Positions 1 to 6,071 are shown, numbered from the stretch's first letter. The stretch: 16,617 nucleotides of DNA from RGIG5299 sp045542315 (GCA_045542315.1 JAZQKU010000068.1:1-16617), one strand, 5' to 3'. Translations and numbers: made by a program. Notes: generated from the sequence alone by a model not told the origin.

Positions 1-1
1 C

Positions 2-847
2 GGAAAAAACAGCCGTGAGATATCCGTCATTCGAGATTTTCTAAACTGGAAACCGCAAATACAGGATCAAGGAGACAAAACACCCGGCCACTTGCCCGAG
101 ATCACGTTCAAAAACGTAACATTCCGATATCCAAATACAGAGCGAAATGTGCTTGAGGATTGTTCCTTTACAATAAAAAGCGGAGAGAAAGTTGCATTTG
201 TTGGCTTGAACGGCGCTGGAAAATCCACAATCATCAAACTGCTGCTTCGTTTCTACGATCCGGATGCAGGTGAAATTCTGATTGATGGAATCAATGCAAA
301 AGAGTATGACATCCGTGCACTGAGACGTATATTCGGTGCTCAATTTCAGGATTATGTAACCTACTCCATGACAGTTGCGGAAAATATTACGCTCAGCGAC
401 AGTGGTAGGATTGATGCAGAAAAACTACAGCGTGCGCTTATGTTCTCCGGTGCAGATAAAATGGTGAAGAACTTTGAACGAGGAACGGACACACAGATTA
501 CTCGATTATTCGACGAAAAAGGTGAAGAACTTTCGGGAGGACAGAGGCAAAAGCTTTCTCTTTCCAGAGCATTTTATCGGGACGCGGATATTTTGATTCT
601 GGATGAACCCTCAGCATCTCTTGATCCAGAGGCTGAACACGAGATTTTCAGCAAGTTTATTTCTCTGTGGAAAAACAAAGGTGCTATACTCATTTCACAT
701 CGTTTGTCAAACGTGACCGCCTGTGATCGGATTATTGTATTGGACGGATGTCACATTGTAGAACAAGGAACACACCGCAATTTAATGAAATTGAATGGGA
801 AATATGCGTATCTCTTTAAGTTGCAGGCGGATAAGTACAGTGATTGA
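2..847 (+). CDS. ABC exporter, C-terminal ATP-binding part (5' end outside window)
   Basis: The frame is open from the first complete codon (base 2) to TGA 845-847, so the gene starts upstream of the window. An internal in-frame TTG at 92 lies inside the linker before the nucleotide-binding domain and is unlikely to be the real start. The visible part is a full ABC ATPase domain: Walker A GLNGAGKST (about 203-229), Q-loop QDYVTYSMTVAEN, signature LSGGQ (about 530-545), Walker B ILILDEP (about 592-612), and H-loop ISHR with its His at 698-700. The residues before it (around NWKPQ) look like the end of a transmembrane domain plus linker, as in fused TMD-NBD exporters, which pump peptides, drugs or lipids out as dimers. 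The substrate cannot be read from the ATPase domain. Family assignment is firm; the exporter-fusion architecture is inferred from the continuing frame. Confidence 0.9.
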   Translation, partial: GKNSREISVIRDFLNWKPQIQDQGDKTPGHLPEITFKNVTFRYPNTERNVLEDCSFTIKSGEKVAFVGLNGAGKSTIIKLLLRFYDPDAGEILIDGINAKEYDIRALRRIFGAQFQDYVTYSMTVAENITLSDSGRIDAEKLQRALMFSGADKMVKNFERGTDTQITRLFDEKGEELSGGQRQKLSLSRAFYRDADILILDEPSASLDPEAEHEIFSKFISLWKNKGAILISHRLSNVTACDRIIVLDGCHIVEQGTHRNLMKLNGKYAYLFKLQADKYSD

Positions 848-1034
848 GTCTTATATGGATTATTCACATATGAAATTTACGTCGTTGTTTTCACTGTAAA
901 TTCCAATATATGATACAAGTGATCTTTCTCATCATATTTAAGTCTCATAATTAATTGAATTTTCTACTCATTAAATTGGCAGATTATATGCATATCTACT
1001 GCTTATAAGGTTAGCTTTGATTCAATAACTTTAC

Positions 1035-1082
1035 AAAAACATCCGACAGCATAGTTGTTACGCTATACTGTCGGATGTTTTT
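1035..1082 (+). terminator. Intrinsic terminator after the ABC exporter gene
   Basis: Stem 1035-1049 pairs perfectly with 1068-1082 (15 bp, core CATCCGACAG/CTGTCGGATG). After one mismatch (C1050/A1067) it continues with ATAG/CTAT (1051-1054/1063-1066) around an 8-base loop. The right arm ends in a T-run and the left arm begins with an A-run, so it can act in either direction. It lies about 190 bases after the exporter stop codon. Confidence 0.8.
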
Positions 1083-1137
1083 GCACTCGTCAATCGGCTG
1101 TTTTCATTGGATACTCAAGATATCCTTATGAGAACCA

Positions 1138-1321
1138 CCCCTTTGGTATCTCTTTTATTTTTTGCCGAAAGGGACTCGAACCCTGAGAGGGCAAAAGCGT
1201 TTATAAAAATTGCCTGCGGCAATTTTTTAGCTTTTGGTGCGACGATTGCCGGGGGGCAATCGAGCGGGTAAGACGCGAAGCGGATTGTCCCTGAAGGCCC
1301 ACCAAGAATAAAAGAGATACC
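1138..1321. mobile_element. MITE-like palindromic element with 15-bp terminal inverted repeats
   Basis: GGTATCTCTTTTATT (1145-1159) is repeated exactly as its reverse complement at 1307-1321, bounding about 177 bp with no coding capacity. The extra left-hand bases CCCCTT (1138-1143) are shared with the partial copy at 2490-2548. Inside are two hairpins: AAAAATTGCC/GGCAATTTTT (1205-1214/1218-1227, 3-base loop, with a further CAAAAGC/GCTTTTG pairing outside it) and CGATTGCC/GGCAATCG (1243-1250/1255-1262). An inner AGGGAC near the left end can also pair with GTCCCT near the right end. No clear target-site duplication is visible. This structure resembles a non-autonomous miniature element or an interspersed palindromic repeat. 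Mobility is inferred. Confidence 0.6.
1145..1196. repeat. 52-bp exact direct repeat, copy 1 (left end of MITE-like element)
   Basis: These 52 bases are identical to 2497-2548. Extending left, CCCCTT is also shared with one mismatch, giving 58 of 59 matching bases from 1138 and 2490. On the minus strand the repeat contains GGGTTCGAGTCCC followed by TTTCGGCA. The first part matches the tRNA T-loop consensus TTCRANY with a short stem, and the second resembles a tRNA-Leu acceptor 3' strand. No complete cloverleaf can be formed, so it is a tRNA-3'-end-like sequence and not a tRNA gene. Confidence 0.85.
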
Positions 1322-1322
1322 C

Positions 1323-1356
1323 GTTGGCGTACCTGCGATAAAGCAGGTGCGCCAAC
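1323..1356. repeat. 14-bp hairpin between the MITE-like element and the orphan-gene promoter
   Basis: GTTGGCGTACCTGC (1323-1336) pairs with GCAGGTGCGCCAAC (1343-1356) around the loop GATAAA; the only non-Watson-Crick position is a G-U wobble. It starts 2 bases after the element's right inverted repeat and ends 10 bases before the -35 box. It may belong to the element, insulate the promoter from upstream readthrough, or serve as a regulator site. There is no following T-run, so a plus-strand terminator role is doubtful. Confidence 0.6.
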
Positions 1357-1365
1357 AGCTTTATA

Positions 1366-1394
1366 TTGACGACCTTTGGTTTTCATGATATAAT
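1366..1394 (+). promoter_or_regulatory. SigA-type promoter of the orphan gene
   Basis: -35 TTGACG (1366-1371), a 17-base spacer and -10 TATAAT (1389-1394). This is a near-consensus vegetative promoter ending 40 bases upstream of the ATG at 1434. AAAGGAG-type ribosome binding sequence lies at about 1418-1425. Confidence 0.85.
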
Positions 1395-1433
1395 ATCAAT
1401 GGAATACACGGCAGAAGCAAAGGAGATATTTAT

Positions 1434-2168
1434 ATGGAATATGCACAGAAAACAATTGTAGATTTTTTGAGCGGCAAATTAGATATCATAGAATTCCGTT
1501 GTCTCTATGACGAAAAGCCCGAAATTGATGCCTTTTTACAAAAAATCATTGATGATATGAAAAAAGACCCAAACAGAAAACCTATCCCGTACACTCGCCG
1601 TTTAATCGACGGAACAGAACGTAGTTTTTCTGCTGTTGTTCCGTATCTATTGGCACCTGAAACTGACCCGAGTCTACAATATTGTCCCCCTCGATATGAA
1701 TCTGTCAGACAAATGTTAACGTATGAATTTCGTCTTTGTACACATAACGTTAAAACAGCACATGGAGCGAGTATGTTTTACAACGAGGTTTACGAAATAT
1801 ACACCCAGATTGATCAGTCTATTCCGTTTTTTTATAAGTATAGTGATGCGTACAATTTTGCATTGGAAGTGATCCCCGAATATCTTGAAGGTGATCCGGA
1901 AGAATATATTCAGGAATATATCCTTCCTCTATTTCCTGAAACTATGAAAAAGACCGAACGAAAAAAAGCAATCAAAGCCAAAATCAAGGAAGTATTCAAA
2001 AGTGAAAAAGGATATCCCTGTTGGCCTCAATCAGCCGAATGGCCTATGGATAAAGAAGGAAAACCGTGCACATACATTGGAAAAGGAAAGAGCCAAGGAG
2101 ATTTGCGACGTTTCCGTTTTCGCGATGAAACAACGGGAGAAGAAATCGTCATAGAACAATTTTACTAA
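1434..2168 (+). CDS. Orphan 244-aa soluble protein, function unknown
   Basis: I do not recognise this protein by name. It has no signal peptide or membrane segment and is rich in Tyr, Glu and Lys. The N-terminal 40 residues look helical and acidic; the middle (about 60-160) is mixed; residues about 170-195 are strongly basic (KKTERKKAIKAKIKEVFK). A compact C-terminal module follows, with WPQSAEWPMDKEGKPC, then an aromatic/basic stretch and ending IVIEQFY. My recollection is that W-P-rich tails ending in EQF/Y occur in Clostridia proteins of unknown function, some possibly immunity-like; this is weak, unverified memory. The ATG is supported by an AGGAG 7-8 bases upstream and a near-consensus promoter. 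The gene stands alone between palindrome-rich stretches and between two copies of a 52-bp repeat, suggesting accessory cargo. Real gene: confident. Function: unknown. Confidence 0.85.
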   Translation: MEYAQKTIVDFLSGKLDIIEFRCLYDEKPEIDAFLQKIIDDMKKDPNRKPIPYTRRLIDGTERSFSAVVPYLLAPETDPSLQYCPPRYESVRQMLTYEFRLCTHNVKTAHGASMFYNEVYEIYTQIDQSIPFFYKYSDAYNFALEVIPEYLEGDPEEYIQEYILPLFPETMKKTERKKAIKAKIKEVFKSEKGYPCWPQSAEWPMDKEGKPCTYIGKGKSQGDLRRFRFRDETTGEEIVIEQFY

Positions 2169-2179
2169 GAGCCTTGTTT

Positions 2180-2221
2180 GCCCCACCTCGTGTGGGGCTT
2201 CGCTTTTGTGCCCACAAAAGC
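2180..2221 (+). terminator. Tandem hairpins after the orphan gene, probable terminator
   Basis: GCCCCAC/GTGGGGC (2180-2186/2192-2198, 5-base loop) begins 11 bases after the stop codon. It is followed at once by GCTTTTGTG/CACAAAAGC (2202-2210/2213-2221, 2-base gap). The first hairpin is G+C-rich with only a short T-run (GCTTTTG) after it, so termination is plausible but not certain. Confidence 0.5.
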
Positions 2222-2271
2222 AGTGCTTGTCAGGAAAAGAAGACAGACTTTCGGGACGCACAAACCAAAGG

Positions 2272-2290
2272 CTCCCTTGTGTAAAGGGAG
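2272..2290. repeat. Small hairpin in a probable interspersed repeat
   Basis: CTCCCTT (2272-2278) pairs with AAGGGAG (2284-2290) around GTGTA. The surrounding AAAGGCTCCCTTGTGTAAA context resembles an interspersed repeat that I recall from gut Clostridia genomes. That recollection is unverified; only the hairpin is seen directly. Confidence 0.45.
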
Positions 2291-2357
2291 GCTTATCACC
2301 GCCCGACAGTACGCCCAAAAGGTGTAACACACTATACCTTGCAGAGCAAGGCGTGTG

Positions 2358-2392
2358 AAAAGGAGTACGAACAAATTGTCCGTACTCCTTTT
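2358..2392 (+). terminator. 12-bp hairpin with T-run, terminator-like
   Basis: AAAAGGAGTACG (2358-2369) pairs exactly with CGTACTCCTTTT (2381-2392) around an 11-base loop. The right arm ends in TTTT and the left arm starts with AAAA, so it could terminate in either direction. A smaller hairpin CCTTGC/GCAAGG (2337-2342/2346-2351), with outer CACAC/GTGTG pairing, lies immediately upstream. Confidence 0.5.
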
Positions 2393-2395
2393 GTT

Positions 2396-2472
2396 GTAGG
2401 GCGGGGGTTTATCTCCCGCCGTTTTCTTTGCATATATCGTTTGTTTTCGGCGGCAGTAAGCCACCGCCCTAC
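2396..2472. repeat. 77-bp palindromic element bounded by GTAGGGCGG/CCGCCCTAC
   Basis: The outer arms GTAGGGCGG (2396-2404) and CCGCCCTAC (2464-2472) are exact inverted repeats. Inside, GGCGGG (2400-2405) can alternatively pair with CCCGCC (2415-2420), and GGCGG near 2450 can pair with CCGCC near 2465. The result is alternative cruciform or RNA foldings, typical of short interspersed palindromic repeats. There is no coding capacity. Confidence 0.6.
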
Positions 2473-2496
2473 CTGCTTTATGGAAGGTGCCCCTTG

Positions 2497-2548
2497 GGTA
2501 TCTCTTTTATTTTTTGCCGAAAGGGACTCGAACCCTGAGAGGGCAAAA
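2497..2548. repeat. 52-bp exact direct repeat, copy 2
   Basis: Identical to 1145-1196. Here only the left part of the MITE-like element is present: the right half with the second inverted terminus is absent, and the sequence turns A+T-rich after AAAA at 2548. It is therefore a solo end or truncated copy. Same orientation as copy 1, offset 1352 bp. Confidence 0.9.
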
Positions 2549-2652
2549 TATCATATCGGTTGTATTTTAAATAGCAACAAGCGAGTTTTTTACATTTTTT
2601 CGCCATTTTTCCTTTCCCTTTTAAATATTTTTAAATTATTTTTCAAAAAAAC

Positions 2653-2681
2653 TTTACTATATTCGACAAATATGTTATAAT
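2653..2681 (+). promoter_or_regulatory. Promoter of the NhaC-family gene
   Basis: -35 TTTACT (2653-2658), 17-base spacer, -10 TATAAT (2676-2681) preceded by TGT, i.e. an extended -10. Confidence 0.75.
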
Positions 2682-2700
2682 GCAATTAACACTTTAAAGT

Positions 2701-2717
2701 AAAGGATGTTAGTTATG
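2701..2717 (+). promoter_or_regulatory. Ribosome binding site that decides the NhaC-family start
   Basis: AAAGGA (2701-2706) runs into the first in-frame ATG (2706-2708), so that ATG would have no spacing. The next in-frame ATG at 2715 sits 8 bases after AAAGGA, normal Shine-Dalgarno spacing. I therefore choose 2715, which removes only the three residues MLV. Confidence 0.7.
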
Positions 2718-4265
2718 GTTGGTACTTTTTGGGCATTCGTGCCTGCGATCGTTGCCATAGTTTTGGCTCTTGTGTCGAAACAGGTTTACGTTTCGCTTTT
2801 CGTCGGTATTCTCACCGGCGCTCTTATGTACACGGGCGGTAATCCGTTACAGGCTCTCGGTACTCTTTATACCGCTATGAGCAATGCGGTAGGCGGCAAC
2901 GCTCCCATCCTCGTATTCCTCGTGGTTCTCGGAATCTTCGTTATTCTCATGCAGAAGTCGGGCGGCTCGAGAGCATACGGTGAATGGGCGCAGAGAAAAA
3001 TAAGCTCCAAGAGCGGTGCTTTGGCTGCAACCGCAGGTCTTGGCTGTCTTATCTTCGTTGACGACTATTTCAACTGTCTTACCGTCGGCTCGGTAATGCG
3101 TCCCGTTACCGACAAATTCAAGGTTTCTCACTCAAAGCTCGCATGGATAATCGACTCCACCGCAGCTCCCATCTGCATTATTGCTCCCATTTCCTCTTGG
3201 GCGGCAGCAGTTTCGGGTCAGCTCGAGGGTAACGGCTTTACCGTATTTATCCAGACAATTCCCTTCAACGTTTATGCAATTCTCACTATTATAATGGTAT
3301 TTGCATTCTGCGCACTCAAGATCGACTTCGGAAAGATGAAGAAAAACGAGATCGTTGCCGAATCCACCGGCGATCTGAACGCAGGAGAGACCGACCTTCC
3401 CACAGATGAGGATTCCTCGGTTATAGCAAATCCCAACGGCAAGGTACGTCATCTCATCATTCCCGTTATTATGCTTATTGCTTGCTGTGTAGGCGGTATG
3501 ATCTACTCCGGCTTCTTCTACGATTGGGAGACTTACACCTACGGCACCACCGTTCAGTCGGCTAACGTTATCGAAGCATTTGCAAACTGTGATGCAGGCA
3601 CCTCACTTGCTATCGGCTCCACCATCGCGCTTATACTTGCTATCGTTTATTATATGACCACCAAGACGATAAGCTTTAAAGAGATCACAGAAAGCTTCAC
3701 CCAGGGCTTCAAGACCATGGTCCCCGCTATTCTCATTCTCACCTTTGCATGGACCATTTCCTCGATCATGGGTGCAAAGGGCGGTTATCTTGACGCAAAA
3801 GCATTCGTTGAAGCAAATATGGCTGCGATACCCGCAACCGTTACGGCATTCTTCCCCGCCATCTTCTTCATTCTTGCTTGCGGAATAGCTTTTGCAACCG
3901 GTACCTCGTGGGGCACCTTCGGCGTTCTTGTTCCCGTTGCAGTTGCAATTCTCGGCGGAAGCGGAACCTCCGTTTTGCTCACCGTTTCGGCAACGCTTGG
4001 CGGCGCAGTATTCGGCGACCACGTTTCTCCCATCTCCGATACCACTATTCTTTCCTCTACCGGCGGAAACTGCAACCATCTTGACCACGTCAAGACACAG
4101 TTCCCCTACGCTGCAACCATTGCGGGAATCGCTTTCGTTTCCTACATCGTTGCGGGCTTTATGACCGCATTCGGCTCGTTGGTAACCTGCCTCGTTATGT
4201 GGGCGGTTGCTCTTGCGATATTTGCGGCTATCGTAATAATCCTCAAAGCAAAAAAGAGCAAATAA
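2715..4265 (+). CDS. NhaC-family Na+/H+ antiporter
   Basis: A 516-aa integral membrane protein with roughly 11-13 hydrophobic segments along its length. The N-terminus (FWAFVPAIVAIVLALVSKQVY, then SLFVGILTGAL) is characteristic of NhaC-type carriers in the ion transporter superfamily. Family-typical features include the FVDDYFNCLTVG region, IDSTAAPICIIAPISSWAA, GTSWGTFG and GDHVSPISDTTILSS, which form the polar Asp/Ser/Thr-lined transport core. A hydrophilic acidic loop of about 40 residues divides the two halves. Members exchange Na+ and H+, or couple organic-acid exchange to ion movement (for example malate/lactate), so the substrate is not certain. It is a single-gene unit with its own promoter and a strong terminator (4285-4320). 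Start chosen from Shine-Dalgarno spacing; 2706 is the alternative. Confidence 0.9.
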   Translation: MVGTFWAFVPAIVAIVLALVSKQVYVSLFVGILTGALMYTGGNPLQALGTLYTAMSNAVGGNAPILVFLVVLGIFVILMQKSGGSRAYGEWAQRKISSKSGALAATAGLGCLIFVDDYFNCLTVGSVMRPVTDKFKVSHSKLAWIIDSTAAPICIIAPISSWAAAVSGQLEGNGFTVFIQTIPFNVYAILTIIMVFAFCALKIDFGKMKKNEIVAESTGDLNAGETDLPTDEDSSVIANPNGKVRHLIIPVIMLIACCVGGMIYSGFFYDWETYTYGTTVQSANVIEAFANCDAGTSLAIGSTIALILAIVYYMTTKTISFKEITESFTQGFKTMVPAILILTFAWTISSIMGAKGGYLDAKAFVEANMAAIPATVTAFFPAIFFILACGIAFATGTSWGTFGVLVPVAVAILGGSGTSVLLTVSATLGGAVFGDHVSPISDTTILSSTGGNCNHLDHVKTQFPYAATIAGIAFVSYIVAGFMTAFGSLVTCLVMWAVALAIFAAIVIILKAKKSK

Positions 4266-4284
4266 ACAGCTGATCAAAAGTTTA

Positions 4285-4320
4285 CCCCGACGGTTTATGG
4301 ACCGTCGGGGTTTTGTTTTT
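4285..4320 (+). terminator. Intrinsic terminator, shared by convergent genes
   Basis: CCCCGACGGT (4285-4294) pairs perfectly with ACCGTCGGGG (4301-4310) around a 6-base loop, followed by TTTTGTTTTT (4311-4320). The last two T's are also part of the stop codon of the minus-strand GH20 gene (4319-4321). Read on the minus strand the hairpin is followed by TAAACTTTT, so it probably ends both transcripts. Confidence 0.92.
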
Positions 4321-5890
4321 AATATTCCTTTTTGTTTAAATCGGGGAGCGGAGTTGCGTTTTCGGGGAGTCCCCACGAATAGTGTGCCGCCATACAGATA
4401 CCGCCCGCATACATCGATACCGGAAACGGGTACCACATAGAGGTTATAACGCCCGTTGCGCCTGCCTCTGCCGCCCTTTCGCAACAGACCTTTATATTTG
4501 ACAAAAACCTCGGCTGATTTGTAAATCCGAGATAATTATCGGTATTTCCCATTGCGGTAGGCATCAAAATAACCTTAAAGCCCTTTTCCTGATAATATTC
4601 AAGATAGGGGAACGCTTTTACGTATTTCGGGAATTTATCGCCGAGATATTTTCCGTAAAGCTCCATAAACTCCGTGCCCAGTGATTCTTCAACGTTTTCT
4701 ACGCCCGGTCCGAATAATTTTCCCCATACCTCGAGGACTCTTCGGGTGACGTCCTCGATCTCGTCGGTCCATTCGGTTTCCCAGCGCTTATCGTAGGTGA
4801 ATGTGGGAGAATTGCCGTATCTTGCGACAACGAAGGGGAGATAGGGCTCGGTTGCCCAGTAATCCCAGTAAACTATGATCGCGCGGCGATCAAGCTCCTC
4901 TATTGCTTCGGGATAGGTGCATATCATATCGTCTGCCAAAAGAGGAGTTAATCCCTTGCTGCATACGTAGTCTATTACCTTATTCATAAACTGTGTAAAC
5001 AATCTGCCCTTGCCGTGTTTTTTTACGTATTCAGCGCATTTCGGGCATTTACCGAGGTCGCGCGTTTCATCGCCTCCTACGAGAATATATTTTGAATTCG
5101 GATGAAATTCCAAAATATTATCAATAAGATCTGCCGCAAAGCGCATTGCGTCCTCGTGTAAGGGGCATATCTGCTCAATGGTGTCGGGAAGCTCGCGAAT
5201 ATATTCACAAGAGCTGTCCTTCAATATATATCCCATATGTCCGAGCACCTGAACCATTGGAATAACCTCTAAGCCGTAGCTTTCCGCGGTGGATACTATA
5301 AGCCTTATCTCCTCCTCCGTGTGAACGAAGGGAGAAGAAACGTTCGGATGGCTTCTGAAGGGAAATTTGTTTCCGTATTCGATCAGAACGGTGTTTATCT
5401 TTGCCTCGGCTATCCATCTTATGAGCATCAATATCTCGTCCGTTTTGGCGTGCTTGAGTGCGCCGATATAAAGCGAAAAGCCGCGCATATTAAGCAAGGG
5501 CTCGTCCTCTATCCTGCCCTTGGGGAAAATCAGGTAGCGGTTCATTTCCATCATTGTGTAAAGCGCGTAACGAAGAGCCGCTTTGCTTCCGCCCGTGACC
5601 TTTATTTCAGTATCGTCGATATCCACCGTATAGGCTTCTTCGTTCATTTTTGAAACCGAAAGAAAAATTTTCTTGCCGACTGGCTCCTTGCTGAGCTTAA
5701 GCTCCTCTGTGAAAAGGTCTGAAACGGCTTTGAGCTCTTCAGGAGCAACAACACACCAGTCTTTACCAAGCTGCACCGAATTTACGTCAAGCAAAGCGGG
5801 GCTTTTTGTGTGAAGCAGCTCCAATCGCTTCGGTGCGGGAACGTTATAAAACCTTTGCGGCGCAAGCGATGCATAGTCTATTGATTTCAT
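4319..5890 (-). CDS. GH20-type beta-N-acetylhexosaminidase-like glycosidase
   Basis: 523 aa. The N-terminal region (to about residue 125) matches the small alpha/beta domain that precedes GH20 barrels, including TVDIDDTEIKVTGGSKAALRYAL. The TIM barrel starts at about 133 (LNMRGFSLYIG). The catalytic Asp-Glu pair of family 20 is in VGGDET (D274-E275), where Asp positions the substrate acetamido group and Glu is the general acid. A CPKC pair (C282, C285) follows, possibly binding a metal. Tryptophan-rich segments around YWDYW and the C-terminal MWYPFP probably line the sugar site. No signal peptide, so a cytoplasmic enzyme acting on imported GlcNAc- or GalNAc-containing sugars is inferred. ATG 5888-5890 has GAGGT (5897-5901) upstream. 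It has its own promoter and is divergent from ddh. Exact substrate is unknown. Confidence 0.85.
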   Translation of the reverse strand: MKSIDYASLAPQRFYNVPAPKRLELLHTKSPALLDVNSVQLGKDWCVVAPEELKAVSDLFTEELKLSKEPVGKKIFLSVSKMNEEAYTVDIDDTEIKVTGGSKAALRYALYTMMEMNRYLIFPKGRIEDEPLLNMRGFSLYIGALKHAKTDEILMLIRWIAEAKINTVLIEYGNKFPFRSHPNVSSPFVHTEEEIRLIVSTAESYGLEVIPMVQVLGHMGYILKDSSCEYIRELPDTIEQICPLHEDAMRFAADLIDNILEFHPNSKYILVGGDETRDLGKCPKCAEYVKKHGKGRLFTQFMNKVIDYVCSKGLTPLLADDMICTYPEAIEELDRRAIIVYWDYWATEPYLPFVVARYGNSPTFTYDKRWETEWTDEIEDVTRRVLEVWGKLFGPGVENVEESLGTEFMELYGKYLGDKFPKYVKAFPYLEYYQEKGFKVILMPTAMGNTDNYLGFTNQPRFLSNIKVCCERAAEAGATGVITSMWYPFPVSMYAGGICMAAHYSWGLPENATPLPDLNKKEY

Positions 5891-5920
5891 ATTTTTACCT
5901 CACTTTACGGCTTTGAAATG

Positions 5921-5949
5921 AGTATAGCAAATTTCAAAAGTCCTGTCAA
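5921..5949 (-). promoter_or_regulatory. Promoter of the GH20 gene
   Basis: On the minus strand: -35 TTGACA (5949-5944), 17-base spacer, -10 TATACT (5926-5921) preceded by TGC (extended -10). It lies 30 bases upstream of the ATG. Confidence 0.85.
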
Positions 5950-6006
5950 CCATTTTGCATAATTTAATTTTTCAAATTTCCGCACAGTATTTTTTCGTTT
6001 CCCCAC

Positions 6007-6035
6007 TTGATACATTTATATATTTGTGATAAAAT
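6007..6035 (+). promoter_or_regulatory. Promoter of ddh
   Basis: -35 TTGATA (6007-6012), 17-base spacer, -10 TAAAAT (6030-6035) preceded by TGA (extended -10). It is arranged back-to-back with the GH20 promoter, their -35 boxes about 57 bases apart. Confidence 0.75.
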
Positions 6036-6071
6036 ATATAAGTTAATTTCGTTTGTTAGCGAGGTCTTTTT

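Larger units (their letters stand above)
848..1433. other. Gene-free accessory stretch upstream of the orphan gene
   Basis: No convincing gene lies here. From the left it holds about 190 A+T-rich bases with only very short ORFs (14 codons or fewer), a strong terminator hairpin (1035-1082), a palindrome-rich MITE-like element (about 1138-1321), a 14-bp hairpin (1323-1356), and the promoter and ribosome binding site of the 1434 gene. A minus-strand ORF of 61 codons (1201-1386) runs through the element and is probably spurious. Confidence 0.75.
2169..2714. other. Gene-free palindrome-rich stretch downstream of the orphan gene
   Basis: No credible gene is present; an open frame at 2339-2680 runs through repeats and the next gene's promoter. 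The stretch contains consecutive hairpins at 2180-2198, 2202-2221, 2272-2290, 2328-2357, 2358-2392 and 2396-2472, then the second 52-bp repeat copy (2497-2548), then an A+T-rich segment with the NhaC-family gene promoter (2653-2681). It looks like a mosaic of small interspersed repeats and terminators. Confidence 0.75.

Noticed and set aside
848..1034. Small gene or riboswitch between the exporter and its terminator
   Set aside because: Only ORFs of 14 codons or fewer and no notable secondary structure; probably an A+T-rich 3' untranslated region.
1145..1196. A tRNA gene on the minus strand
   Set aside because: Only a T-arm-like hairpin and acceptor-like bases are present; there is no D-arm or anticodon arm and the spacing is 1-2 bases short.
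1201..1386. Open frame of 61 codons (-) through the MITE-like element
   Set aside because: It covers the palindromes and the orphan gene's promoter, and the composition is not protein-like.
2031..2464. Two overlapping minus-strand open frames of 99 codons
   Set aside because: They lie partly antisense to the orphan gene and partly over the hairpin array; there is no ribosome binding site and the sequences look like translated repeats.
1145..2548. CRISPR array
   Set aside because: There are only two repeat copies, 1.35 kb apart, with a gene between and no cas genes.
2339..2680. Open frame of 113 codons (+) containing DSNPERA
   Set aside because: It runs through hairpins, the 52-bp repeat and the NhaC-family gene promoter, has no good ribosome binding site, and the DSNP stretch is just the antisense reading of a T-arm-like sequence.
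2706..2708. First ATG as start of the NhaC-family gene
   Set aside because: It overlaps the Shine-Dalgarno AAAGGA; ATG 2715 has correct spacing.
3603..4484. Long minus-strand open frame (293 codons) antisense to the NhaC-family gene
   Set aside because: Shadow frame with Gly/Arg/Asn-rich low-complexity translation; it crosses the shared terminator and the end of the GH20 gene.
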